The notes under the pieces: generated by a model | What the model saw: only the letters and a program-made list of their open reading frames with translations | The model's database searches: none | Told to the model about the DNA's origin: nothing | From: Myxococcales bacterium | GTDB taxonomy: Bacteria > Myxococcota_A > Polyangia > Polyangiales > Polyangiaceae | NCBI GenBank assembly: GCA_023248745.1 | Contig: JAHFDZ010000012.1 | Coordinates: 1 to 42,902 of the forward strand | DNA length: 42,902 nucleotides | Direction of reading: 5' to 3' | Shown: positions 26,896 to 34,987 of the stretch, piece by piece | Position numbering within the stretch: the first letter of the stretch is position 1 | How the letters are laid out: every line of letters begins with the position of its first letter | Position numbers and translations under genes: made by a program

Positions 26896-27340
26896 GCGTC
26901 CGAATCTTCATGCTGTCTTTGAGCTCTTTGCGCGCGCTGAAGCCTTCGTTGAGCGCGTGATAGTGCGTGATCGCGTCCTCGCCGATCTTCCAGCAGAGCC
27001 AGACGAGCTTTCCGTCAATGCGACCGTAGAAATCGACGAGACCCGACCGTGCATCTTTGATGACGCCACCCATCAGCTCGACCCGCCGCCAGCCATCGCG
27101 ATAACGCTCGATTTGCGCAACAAGTTCTCTCTTTTGCGATTGGAGATCGTCGGAATCGTCTGTGGCGATGACGATCGCATTGGGCACGTCGCCGAGCTCA
27201 GCGGCGAGTCTTCGCAGCGCCGACTCAATTTCGCCACGCATTCGCAACTGCTCCTGCACCAAATTCTGCAACTTCGGGATGAGCGAGTTCGCGGCTTCGA
27301 GCGAAAGCACGTTGGGCTCTGGCGGTTGCGACGTTGGCAC
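26888..27340 (-). CDS. DUF2203 family protein
   Basis: The protein is 150 residues from GTG 27340, where GGAGG lies 6 bases upstream; an ATG 30 bases earlier lacks such a site. It has the family pattern SLEAANSLIPKLQNLV at the N-terminus, a charged helix, then the C-terminal beta part with SGLVDFYGRIDGKLVWLCW and a HYHALNEGF end. It is cytoplasmic and of unknown function. It lies downstream of mlaE on the same strand with a short gap. Confidence 0.86.
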   Translation of the reverse strand: MPTSQPPEPNVLSLEAANSLIPKLQNLVQEQLRMRGEIESALRRLAAELGDVPNAIVIATDDSDDLQSQKRELVAQIERYRDGWRRVELMGGVIKDARSGLVDFYGRIDGKLVWLCWKIGEDAITHYHALNEGFSARKELKDSMKIRTLN

Positions 27341-27392
27341 GAGAGGCCTCCTTACGAATGAGTATGCCACGCGCTGATGGGACTTCTAGTCG

Positions 27393-28259
27393 TCAACCGT
27401 CGGAACCGATTGCGAGCAAGACGCGCGTCAAAAAGAAGTCGGCAACGAGGATCGAGATGCACACATGAACAACTGTGCGCGTCGTACTTTGACCTACGCC
27501 TTGCGTTCCGCCTCGGGTGTTGAGGCCGAAGTAACATCCGATGATCGAAATTAAGAAACCGAACACAGGTGTCTTGAGCAAACCAGCGAAGAGATCCCAC
27601 AGTTTCGTGACTTCGAGCGCGTTGCGGAAAAAGAACATCGGCGACATGTTGAACTCGACCGCACACACGAAGGCGGCGCCGAGTATGCCGACAACGTCGG
27701 CGATGACACTGAGCAACGGGAGCGCAATGATCGTGGCCGCTACCCGAGGAAGAACGAGTTTTTTCGCGGGGTCGGCGCCGAGCGCACGAATCGCGTCGAC
27801 CTGCTCTGTCACGTTCATCGCTCCCACCTCGGCCGCCATACCGCTTCCGATGCGGGCGCCGACGATGACCGACGTCAACGTCGGACCGAGCTCGCGCAAG
27901 AACGAGAGAACGATGACGCGCGGGATGTATTCGATGCCGCCAAATCGCTTAAGTCCGTAGGCGAACTGAACGCACATAACCATACCGATGAACATGCTCG
28001 TGACGGCGACGATCGCGATAGATCGCAACCCGAGTTGCTCAATTTGGTAAACCGTGGAGCTGACTTCGAAAGGACGACGGACGATCGACTTGAACGTATC
28101 GAGCGTGAGCACACCAACCTCACCGATCGCCTCGATCAGGCGCTTTATCGGTGGCGGCTGAAGCAGTGGCTCAAGCGGCGGCCGTCGCTCTGACAATGGA
28201 GATCGTGACGACGGCGGGCCACTCAGTGGGATCGATCTGGAAGAAGGCCCCTCGCTCAT
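27393..28259 (-). CDS. mlaE: MlaE/YrbE-type ABC transporter permease
   Basis: The protein is 288 residues. MlaE is the permease of the lipid transporter that moves phospholipids between the two membranes. The body has about five to six hydrophobic helices and the conserved VLSFLRELGPTLTSVIV and GARIGSGMAAEVGAM, followed by EQVDAIRALGADP. A Pro/Ser-rich tail of about 38 residues precedes the body. No MlaF ATPase or MlaD gene is adjacent, so partners would be encoded elsewhere. The ATG overlaps the upstream lipoprotein stop by four bases. Confidence 0.92.
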   Translation of the reverse strand: MSEGPSSRSIPLSGPPSSRSPLSERRPPLEPLLQPPPIKRLIEAIGEVGVLTLDTFKSIVRRPFEVSSTVYQIEQLGLRSIAIVAVTSMFIGMVMCVQFAYGLKRFGGIEYIPRVIVLSFLRELGPTLTSVIVGARIGSGMAAEVGAMNVTEQVDAIRALGADPAKKLVLPRVAATIIALPLLSVIADVVGILGAAFVCAVEFNMSPMFFFRNALEVTKLWDLFAGLLKTPVFGFLISIIGCYFGLNTRGGTQGVGQSTTRTVVHVCISILVADFFLTRVLLAIGSDG

Positions 28260-28774
28260 CGATGACCTGCGCCCGGCAACACGCGAACCGCGCGAAACAA
28301 GTCTTCGAACTGCTTTTGGCCGGCCTCAGGTGCTTCAGGGCTCGCGACGTAAACGAAGTCGTAAACGCATCCGTCCTTCTTCGCGACGAACATGTCGTAG
28401 AGCATCCGAACGCCATCAAGCTTTGCAACAACGAGGGAGTGTTGAGCTTCGCGCCCGCTCCATGGCTCAACCGCCTGCGTTCGGAAGTCACGCTCGGTCG
28501 TACCCATCAGCAAATGATTGGTGAGTGCAGAGAGCGGCGTGTCCTCATCACGCGTTTCGCAACGCACGTTGATCAAAACCGAGGCGCGATCGTTGCGATC
28601 ACGGAACGCGATCGTTGCGGTCGATACGTCAATGCGCTCGTACGACGAAGGGAGCCTAGGCAAATCGAAGTGAACGCGACCATCGTTGTACTCGTGCCCC
28701 GAAAAAACGGCAGGCGCACACGACACGAGTGCGGCCGAAATAAGGAGAGGACCAATGCGAGAGCTCATCCACAC
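28256..28774 (-). CDS. Lipoprotein coupled to mlaE
   Basis: The protein is 172 residues from GTG 28774, or 170 from ATG 28768. The signal ends in lipobox-like LVSC (C19). The mature part is a mixed alpha/beta domain with RDRNDRASVLINVRCE, SALTNHLLMG and VYDFVYVASPE. It resembles no family I can name. Its ATGA overlap with mlaE suggests it works with lipid transport, perhaps as an envelope partner. Confidence 0.78.
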   Translation of the reverse strand: MWMSSRIGPLLISAALVSCAPAVFSGHEYNDGRVHFDLPRLPSSYERIDVSTATIAFRDRNDRASVLINVRCETRDEDTPLSALTNHLLMGTTERDFRTQAVEPWSGREAQHSLVVAKLDGVRMLYDMFVAKKDGCVYDFVYVASPEAPEAGQKQFEDLFRAVRVLPGAGHR

Positions 28775-28904
28775 GCCATTTCGTTGATATCACGCTCGCA
28801 TTCGTCCGCGGCAACCTTCGCAAATGAGTTGTGGATTGAGCCTTACGCGCCCTCTCGGGATAGCCGTAATCCTGTTCGTTATGGCTCGTGCACTCCATCC
28901 AAAG

Positions 28905-30155
28905 ATGGCGCTTGCAAGACGAGGCCTCGCTGCCTTTGCCGCGCTTTGTGCCGTGGCCTGCAGCAACGACAGCGGCTTCGGCCAAGAGGGCGCCGAGGGG
29001 CCAGGCGGTTCGCAGGGGCACTCGTCGTCAACAACCGGACGGGACGCGAGTACCGACACTGAGCGGACGCCTAGTCTACCCGAATTGGTCACGGCAACAC
29101 GCGTTGTGCTCGGTGAGTTCGCATCTGGAGAGGTGTTCTCACTCACCGTGCCTCCCGATACCGTCGGTGTCTCCCTCGTTGCCGAGGGCAGCGAGGGCAG
29201 CGCGCGGTTTGAAACCGTCAAGAGCCCCTCAGGATCACTCGTACTTTCGAATGGCAAGATCTCGGGCTCATCGGGGATTGCCCAACACGACCTTGAAGCA
29301 CGCGTCGCAACCACGGCAATTCCGCTCCATGCGATCAGCAGCAACGCGCTTGAGAGTGGCGTTTGGTCAATTTCATTGAAAGTCAACTCGCCTTCCCGAT
29401 GGAGAGTGCGCGCGATACTGCAGACGATTCCGGGCGGAACCTACGTAGGCAGTGCCCTCGATATTCACATCTTCATTCCAGACGGAACAACCATCAGCGA
29501 TCCGGCCGTAAAGCACACACTCTGCGCGGCAAACGCGTTCACGGACGGATCCATGCAATTTCGCCTCGATCTGTTTTTTGAAGCGCTCAAGCAATGGTTC
29601 GATATCGATCGAGGGACGATCGTTTTTCACGATATGCCTCAAGGCTCGTTGGAAGACTACGCCTCAGGTGAACCCAACGCACAAGCGCTCTCCTTGGTGT
29701 TTTCCAACCACAACACCGCGGGCGTAACCGTTCCGCGCTCACCTGCGGCCATTGGCTTCTCGGACACGAATCTGATGAACGTCTTAGTACAGCACGTTGA
29801 CAGTCAGGCAGAGTCCGACGTCCTCGCCATGCTTCAAGGATTCGGACGCACGGTAGGCTTGCCGTACACAACCGACGACGCCCTCGAGGATCCGTATCCC
29901 GACACACCGACGTGTCCCTCAACGACAAAGCGCGAAGACTGCCCTGACGCAAACAACCTCATGTTTCGGTGGCTCACGAACCCGAAACCTATCGTTGCAT
30001 CTTCGCAAGTGCGCGTCGTGACACGTTCGCCCCTTTTGCGTGCGTATCTTCCGCGCAGCGGCTCGACGACAAAACCGCCTTCTGATCCACAAAGTGCCTC
30101 AGGAACGCATAATCTCCCTGTACAGACCGCTCCATCGCGGCCGGCGACTCAATGA
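28905..30155 (+). CDS. Lipoprotein with degenerate metalloprotease-like domain
   Basis: The protein is 416 residues from ATG 28905 (ATG 28824 and 28881 are open in the same frame but give a second hydrophobic segment before the signal). Lipobox CAVAC gives a lipidated Cys at 19. Myxobacterial lipoproteins with a zinc-type HExxH site carry the same block: here it reads LQGFGRTVGLPYTTDD (310-325) where HELGHFLGLFHTSE would be expected, then DTPTC (333-337) and NNLMF (350-354). The His and Glu ligands are gone, so it should not be an active protease. Its Asp-, Ser- and Gly-rich linker is typical of such lipoproteins. The AraC gene follows one base on. Confidence 0.8.
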   Translation: MALARRGLAAFAALCAVACSNDSGFGQEGAEGPGGSQGHSSSTTGRDASTDTERTPSLPELVTATRVVLGEFASGEVFSLTVPPDTVGVSLVAEGSEGSARFETVKSPSGSLVLSNGKISGSSGIAQHDLEARVATTAIPLHAISSNALESGVWSISLKVNSPSRWRVRAILQTIPGGTYVGSALDIHIFIPDGTTISDPAVKHTLCAANAFTDGSMQFRLDLFFEALKQWFDIDRGTIVFHDMPQGSLEDYASGEPNAQALSLVFSNHNTAGVTVPRSPAAIGFSDTNLMNVLVQHVDSQAESDVLAMLQGFGRTVGLPYTTDDALEDPYPDTPTCPSTTKREDCPDANNLMFRWLTNPKPIVASSQVRVVTRSPLLRAYLPRSGSTTKPPSDPQSASGTHNLPVQTAPSRPATQ

Positions 30156-30156
30156 C

Positions 30157-31191
30157 ATGCAGTCCACGATCGAATCTGGCCCAAGCGCGAATCCTTTTGG
30201 TGCGTCACCGTTTCTGATCAAAGTGGCGGCGCGCGCCGTCGAAGCTGCGGGAGTCAATTCGTCAATTCTCTTTACACAAAGCGAATTCGATCAAACCATT
30301 CTCAGCGATGCCGACGCACGTGTGAGCGAAGAGCAGGTAGCCGCCGTATGGGCGTGTGGAGCGATTCTCACCGCCGATCCGTGCTTTGGCATCTCATGCG
30401 CAAACGTTGTCGATCCACTTGCGGAGCACTTGCTGTTTTATGTCCTTGGCACGTGCAAGACGCTCGCAGATGCCGTTACGCTCGCACACCGTTACCAATC
30501 TCTGGTGCATCAGGCGACTCGCTTTGAGGTCACGATCGGCAATGGACTTCTGCAGGGACGATTGGTGGGCGCAGACGATCTCTACACAATCGGTTCGGCG
30601 CAGTTTGGCTTCGCGTTGTTTGTGCGCTTTGCGTCGGCGGCAACGGGTACCAATATTGTACCCAATAAAGTTACATTTAAGCACATGGCGCCGAGCGATA
30701 TCGCGCCATACACGCGCTGCTTAGGTTCTGCCGTCTCGTTTGAGCAGGCGCAAAACGAGTTTGTATTCGACGCGTCGATTCTTGAATTGCCCATCCGAAC
30801 GGCAGATGCCGCACTGCAAACGATTCTGACAACCGTCGCGGAAAAAGAGCGACGACAGAGCGCCCCCGTGGATGTCTTTCGCCAACGGTTAGACGAAGCC
30901 CTACGCGCTTCGCTCCCCACCGCAGACGCGAGCATTGAGCGTATCGCATCGCGCATGAGTAGTTCCGCGCGGACCATTCAAAGGCGCCTTCGTGAGCGCG
31001 GAACAACCTTCTTCGATGAACTCGAGGCCGTCCGTAAGGAAACAGCTCAAGTTCATCTCGCGCAGCCAGGCGTCAGCATTTCTCAAGTCGCCTTTTTGCT
31101 CGGCTTCTCGGACATGACGAGCTTCAGCCGAGCTTTCGCACGGTGGTTTGGGTACTCACCGCGAGAATGGCGCAAGCGCCAACGCGTTTAG
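30157..31191 (+). CDS. AraC-family transcriptional regulator
   Basis: The protein is 344 residues from ATG 30157, one base after the lipoprotein stop; the frame is open further back but that part lies inside the lipoprotein gene. The N-terminal domain (about 25-220) resembles the arabinose-binding-type sensor of the OruR/AraC group. The C-terminal helix-turn-helix pair (about 250-344) has IERIASRMSSSARTIQRRL and ISQVAFLLGFSDMTSFSRAF, and ends YSPREWRK. It probably activates nearby genes in response to a small ligand. The lipoprotein gene and the small membrane protein are the nearest candidates. Confidence 0.92.
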   Translation: MQSTIESGPSANPFGASPFLIKVAARAVEAAGVNSSILFTQSEFDQTILSDADARVSEEQVAAVWACGAILTADPCFGISCANVVDPLAEHLLFYVLGTCKTLADAVTLAHRYQSLVHQATRFEVTIGNGLLQGRLVGADDLYTIGSAQFGFALFVRFASAATGTNIVPNKVTFKHMAPSDIAPYTRCLGSAVSFEQAQNEFVFDASILELPIRTADAALQTILTTVAEKERRQSAPVDVFRQRLDEALRASLPTADASIERIASRMSSSARTIQRRLRERGTTFFDELEAVRKETAQVHLAQPGVSISQVAFLLGFSDMTSFSRAFARWFGYSPREWRKRQRV

Positions 31192-31311
31192 CGCAGCGAT
31201 CGGTGATCGGGCATATCGCGCCCAAACGCGACTCGTCACGCCAACGCACTTCGAAGGCCCCAAAACGAGCTAAATCGAGCGCACCCAGTTCCCGACGGGA
31301 AAGGAGAGTTC

Positions 31312-31428
31312 ATGCGCGCTTACATCGCTTCTGCTTCCGCCTTTGTGCTTCTTGCGATCGCCTTGGGTCGTATCGTTGAACGTGCACTGCGCCAAACCGC
31401 GCACGACTATGCGGCGCGACAAATTTAG
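31312..31428 (+). CDS. Small membrane protein, 38 residues
   Basis: ATG 31312 follows AAGGAGAG by about 5 bases, one of the strongest ribosome sites here. The product is MRAYIASASAFVLLAIALGR, then IVERALRQTAHDYAARQI. A single hydrophobic helix (4-19) leads to an amphipathic basic tail, so it is a plausible small inner-membrane protein. It is preceded by about 120 bases after the AraC gene and ends four bases inside the convergent gene. No homolog is recognised. Confidence 0.65.
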   Translation: MRAYIASASAFVLLAIALGRIVERALRQTAHDYAARQI

Positions 31429-32813
31429 TCCGCTCCTGCGATTAGCCCCGCGATTACTAAGAGCAGCAGCGCCGCAAGCCCCACGCCCACGGCGAGGCCC
31501 CAACGACTCGACCGTGCGATGCTCAGGTCGAGTTCCGAGCGCGACTTGCGGCCAAGCAGGAACACGGCAGCAAGGTTGAGTGCAACTGCTGACAGAAGCG
31601 CTCCAACCGCAACGCGCTTCGCAGTCGCCGATCGCGCGCGAATTACCATGCCGCGCGAAATGATACCATCGGCGATCAATTTCTTCGCTGCAAGTGGCCG
31701 TGGCGCTCGCATCAATGCTTCGTCGCGATCGGTGGGCATGACCTTGCCACACAGCGCGTACGCCTTGGAAAGCGGCTGGAGATCACGTCCGACGACGAAG
31801 GGCTGCGCGCGCAAAGTGAGCGGAGGTGCATCTGCGCCTGCCGGGCTCGTTGACAAAAATGCCCAGTAAAGCCCCGCGTCGAGCTCTGGCAAAATGAACG
31901 CATGCTCGCTTCCTTTGTTGATCGTCTCAAACGGAAATGCTTCGGCGTGCACGAGCGCGTCACCACGCATGATTTCGAGGTACCCGCCGCGATGACCTAT
32001 GGCGTAACGCGCATGACCGCGAACGACCGTGCGCTCTGCGAGCGTTGGCTCAAGCTCGATATCACCAGCGGCCGGAGCCACCGGCAGGCTTGCCATGAAG
32101 TCGACCTTGTGTGCGTCGACGGTCGCGTTTATGCGCAGGACGACTGAATGGTAACTTGGGTTGATCGAAAATGTCGCGACACCATTTTCACGCGCCTCTA
32201 GCGACAAGGGCACAACGGTCGCGCCTTCACCTTCGAGCACCAGACTTGCGCCTGAGACACCCTTGCCGCCGACCTTGTCCAAGACGCGCACGAATGCAGG
32301 CGTCGAAAACGTAGGCGTGAGCGCATCGCCAAGCAATGAGACCTCCATCGCGAGCTGGGGCCCCTGTCCCCCTTCGACGCGCATCGCCGTCACGGTGGGG
32401 CGAGCGCGATCGGCGGGCCATTCGAGAGGCTCTGCGCAAGGCGGCGACTGCTCCCAAGTGTGTGTATCTTCGGCAATCACTCGACCTTTGTCGTCAAGCA
32501 CCTGAATTTTTTGAGAGCCCGCCTTCACTGGCATGCGAGCGTAGGCAACACCCTCTGCGTCTGTCGTGACCTGCGCAACCTTCTGACCATCGAGTCGCAC
32601 CTCGACTTTGGTATCGGGTATGCCAAATGTGAGCACTTGTTCGTTGCGCATCGCCTGCACTTGCACAACGGCTCGCCCGTCGTGGACGGCTGTGGCAAAT
32701 ACCCGCGCGCCAAGCCCTTCGGTAGGAGACGCAAGGCGCAGTGACAACGCAGCGACCAGAAGCGAAGCAATTGACGTCACGATCGTCAGACGGAGCACGC
32801 GCTCGTTGTTCAT
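31425..32813 (-). CDS. Membrane-anchored protein with Ig-like beta domains
   Basis: The protein is 462 residues. A signal or anchor helix (9-28) precedes a long extracytoplasmic part with two or three beta-sandwich domains (VEVRLDGQKVAQVTTDAEGV resembles carboxypeptidase-regulatory-like repeats). Two membrane helices follow (about 399-417 and 436-459). An Arg-rich segment between them suggests the loop is cytoplasmic. No enzyme motif is seen. It starts 13 bases after the esterase gene and is likely in one operon with it. Confidence 0.8.
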   Translation of the reverse strand: MNNERVLRLTIVTSIASLLVAALSLRLASPTEGLGARVFATAVHDGRAVVQVQAMRNEQVLTFGIPDTKVEVRLDGQKVAQVTTDAEGVAYARMPVKAGSQKIQVLDDKGRVIAEDTHTWEQSPPCAEPLEWPADRARPTVTAMRVEGGQGPQLAMEVSLLGDALTPTFSTPAFVRVLDKVGGKGVSGASLVLEGEGATVVPLSLEARENGVATFSINPSYHSVVLRINATVDAHKVDFMASLPVAPAAGDIELEPTLAERTVVRGHARYAIGHRGGYLEIMRGDALVHAEAFPFETINKGSEHAFILPELDAGLYWAFLSTSPAGADAPPLTLRAQPFVVGRDLQPLSKAYALCGKVMPTDRDEALMRAPRPLAAKKLIADGIISRGMVIRARSATAKRVAVGALLSAVALNLAAVFLLGRKSRSELDLSIARSSRWGLAVGVGLAALLLLVIAGLIAGAD

Positions 32814-32826
32814 TGCGTGGACTACG

Positions 32827-34215
32827 CTACCAAACAGCTTCGGCCTTCACTCCAGATTCGCGTACAACCTTCAGCTTGGTCTTTGCGCCAAATGCGTTCG
32901 GGTCGAAGCTAATCTTGGCAATGCCGTCAGCGCGCTTGACGATCACAGAGTCACCCTTGCGCTCGACGTCGACAAACACCTCGGTCGCTCCCTTCGCGCG
33001 GTACCAGTGCACGCCATACGCAGCAGCATCATCATTGCGAAACGAGCGATACGTCACTCTCGTGACATTGGGCACGCGCGCCTTCTCGACGCGAAAGACG
33101 ACACGTCGCAAGAATTGAGCGACAAGAGAGCCTTCGTGGCCGCGGTTGGCGACCTTGTCGAACGTCACCTCGAAACCTTGTTGCTTGAGCGCCGCGGCGA
33201 GAATGTCGCTCTGCTTTACGGAAGAGACCTTGTCGGCCGATCCGTGAATCAACCAAACCGGAAGATTGCGGGCGTTCTCAATAACGTCAAGCGCGTTGAC
33301 TGCTTTCGCGCCGTCTTCATCCTTGAGGACGTTTCTTACGTAACTTGACATGTCGTATTTAGAATCACCGAAGTAACTCACAACCATTGAGAACAGGTCG
33401 GGGTGGTGAAAGCCGATGGTGGTTGCGCCGGCTCCGCCCATTGACGCACCCCAAAGGCCAACCGCGCCTTGATCAAGCGCAACTTCGTCGGCTGCCGCTT
33501 CAAGCGCTTTGATGACTTCGCGTTCGGCCTTTGCAACGTAAAGGGAATTGCCCAACCCAGGCGGCAAGATGAGTACGACGTTGCGAACGTTGGCCTCACT
33601 GGCCAACTCTTCGTACGCAGCATAGGTCCACATATCGCCATTCCACGGGTGAAGGCCTACGAGCGCGACAGATGGCTTCTCAAGGTCGTGACCTTGCGGA
33701 ATGAAGATCGCCGCTTGGCCTCCACCAACTTTTCTGTCGTCGCTCGCGTAGCGAAAAGAGGTCCATCCTTCGCGCGTGCCCACTCGCTTGCCGACCCGAA
33801 TGGGCGCTCCGCACGCGATACGACTTTCGTAACTTGAAACGCTCACCTCAACCGTCAGATCGTGGCCGCCTTGGCCCTCCATTTGGACAACCGCAGGACC
33901 GCGATCGGGCGATGCAACAGGCTTGCCGTCGAACACGATGCGTTTGCGAACCGCACACGTCGGAATCTCAACCGCGTCGATGAGCCCACCCGACGGAACC
34001 CACGCGCGAAGCACATAGAGACCCTCCTTGACGGCAGTCGTGCTCAACGTCGACCAGTCAAGCACCTTACCTTTTGGGTACGACGGTCCCGTTACGGTAA
34101 CTTGCGCAATCGACGCGCCATCGACCCGCGGATGAGGAGCCACGCGCGCGGAAGCAACGCCCGACAGAAAGAGTGTCGAAAGCGTGAGCATGATGCCGAA
34201 GGCCAAAAGCCGCAT
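32827..34215 (-). CDS. Secreted alpha/beta-hydrolase esterase
   Basis: The protein is 462 residues with a signal peptide (1-23, ASA-RV). The catalytic triad is clear: S258 in GASMGG, D328 in HGSADKV and H360 in RGHEG. An N-terminal beta domain (30-145) and a C-terminal beta domain (375-462) flank the hydrolase, as in esterase D-like and feruloyl esterase proteins. It probably cleaves an ester of a sugar or polymer outside the cell. Divergent from the cytochrome b gene. Confidence 0.9.
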   Translation of the reverse strand: MRLLAFGIMLTLSTLFLSGVASARVAPHPRVDGASIAQVTVTGPSYPKGKVLDWSTLSTTAVKEGLYVLRAWVPSGGLIDAVEIPTCAVRKRIVFDGKPVASPDRGPAVVQMEGQGGHDLTVEVSVSSYESRIACGAPIRVGKRVGTREGWTSFRYASDDRKVGGGQAAIFIPQGHDLEKPSVALVGLHPWNGDMWTYAAYEELASEANVRNVVLILPPGLGNSLYVAKAEREVIKALEAAADEVALDQGAVGLWGASMGGAGATTIGFHHPDLFSMVVSYFGDSKYDMSSYVRNVLKDEDGAKAVNALDVIENARNLPVWLIHGSADKVSSVKQSDILAAALKQQGFEVTFDKVANRGHEGSLVAQFLRRVVFRVEKARVPNVTRVTYRSFRNDDAAAYGVHWYRAKGATEVFVDVERKGDSVIVKRADGIAKISFDPNAFGAKTKLKVVRESGVKAEAVW

Positions 34216-34279
34216 CGGGCGATCGTAACTCGACTCGCGCGAAATCGGCTCGCTTGTGTACCTTGCACCGAATTGATAC

Positions 34280-34309
34280 TTGCCAATTGGGCGAAGGCCA
34301 CCCTAGATC
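34280..34309 (+). promoter_or_regulatory. Candidate promoter for the cytochrome b gene
   Basis: TTGCCA (34280-34285, five of six bases match the -35 consensus) and TAGATC (34304-34309, three of six match the -10) are separated by 18 bases. GGAGGGG lies just before the ATG. This is a weak guess. Confidence 0.3.
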
Positions 34310-34333
34310 GCTAAACCCTCGGAGGGGAACCCT

Positions 34334-34987
34334 ATGTCCACCGCTGCCGATTCCGCCACCGCACAGACTTCGGGTAGCTTTCTAAGGGGGCGCGTGGCTT
34401 CCTTCCTCGCAGTTGCTCCCTTGGGCGTGTGGACCGTCAACCACCTTTGGAACAACTTAAGCGCGTTTCGGGGCGGAAAAGCTTGGGAAGAATCGGTTAC
34501 CGATTACTCGCATCCCGTCGCACAAATGTTCACCGGGATTTTGGTGCTCGTACCGCTCATGCTTCACACGGTGTGGGGAATCGGTCGCTTGTTCTCTTCC
34601 CGCCCTAACGTTGGCCACTATCCGATGTGGGAGAACGTAAAGTATCTGGTGCAGCGGCTCTCCGCGATCGGCGTCCTCTTCTTCCTCGCAGCACACATTT
34701 TCAAGGCGATGATCGAACCACGCCTCAGGACTGGTCACGGCGAACGCTTCGAAGACATCGCATGGCACATGCGTCATCACCCGCCGACGCTTATTGTTTA
34801 CGTTCTGGGAACGCTTGCCGTTGCGTACCACTTGGCCAACGGCATCACGACGTTCGCGATGGGCTGGGGCTTGGTTTCAACCAAGGCGGCACTTCGCAAG
34901 TCGGAGTGGCTCAATTGGACGGCATTTGCAATCTTGCTCGCCATGAGCTGGGGTTCGATCTACGCCATGTGGCTTGCAGGCGCGTAG
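34334..34987 (+). CDS. Orphan succinate dehydrogenase cytochrome b-type subunit (SdhC family)
   Basis: The protein is 217 residues from ATG 34334, preceded by GGAGGGG. It has five hydrophobic helices (about 22-38, 62-83, 104-125, 150-171, 192-213). His residues H37 (VNHLW), H78 (MLHTVWG), H121 (AAHIFKA) and H166 (AYHLANG) are placed as in the di-heme cytochrome b of type-B succinate dehydrogenase/fumarate reductase. This subunit normally carries heme and quinone for SdhA and SdhB, but neither gene is adjacent. The amylase gene starts within its 3' end. Confidence 0.88.
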   Translation: MSTAADSATAQTSGSFLRGRVASFLAVAPLGVWTVNHLWNNLSAFRGGKAWEESVTDYSHPVAQMFTGILVLVPLMLHTVWGIGRLFSSRPNVGHYPMWENVKYLVQRLSAIGVLFFLAAHIFKAMIEPRLRTGHGERFEDIAWHMRHHPPTLIVYVLGTLAVAYHLANGITTFAMGWGLVSTKAALRKSEWLNWTAFAILLAMSWGSIYAMWLAGA

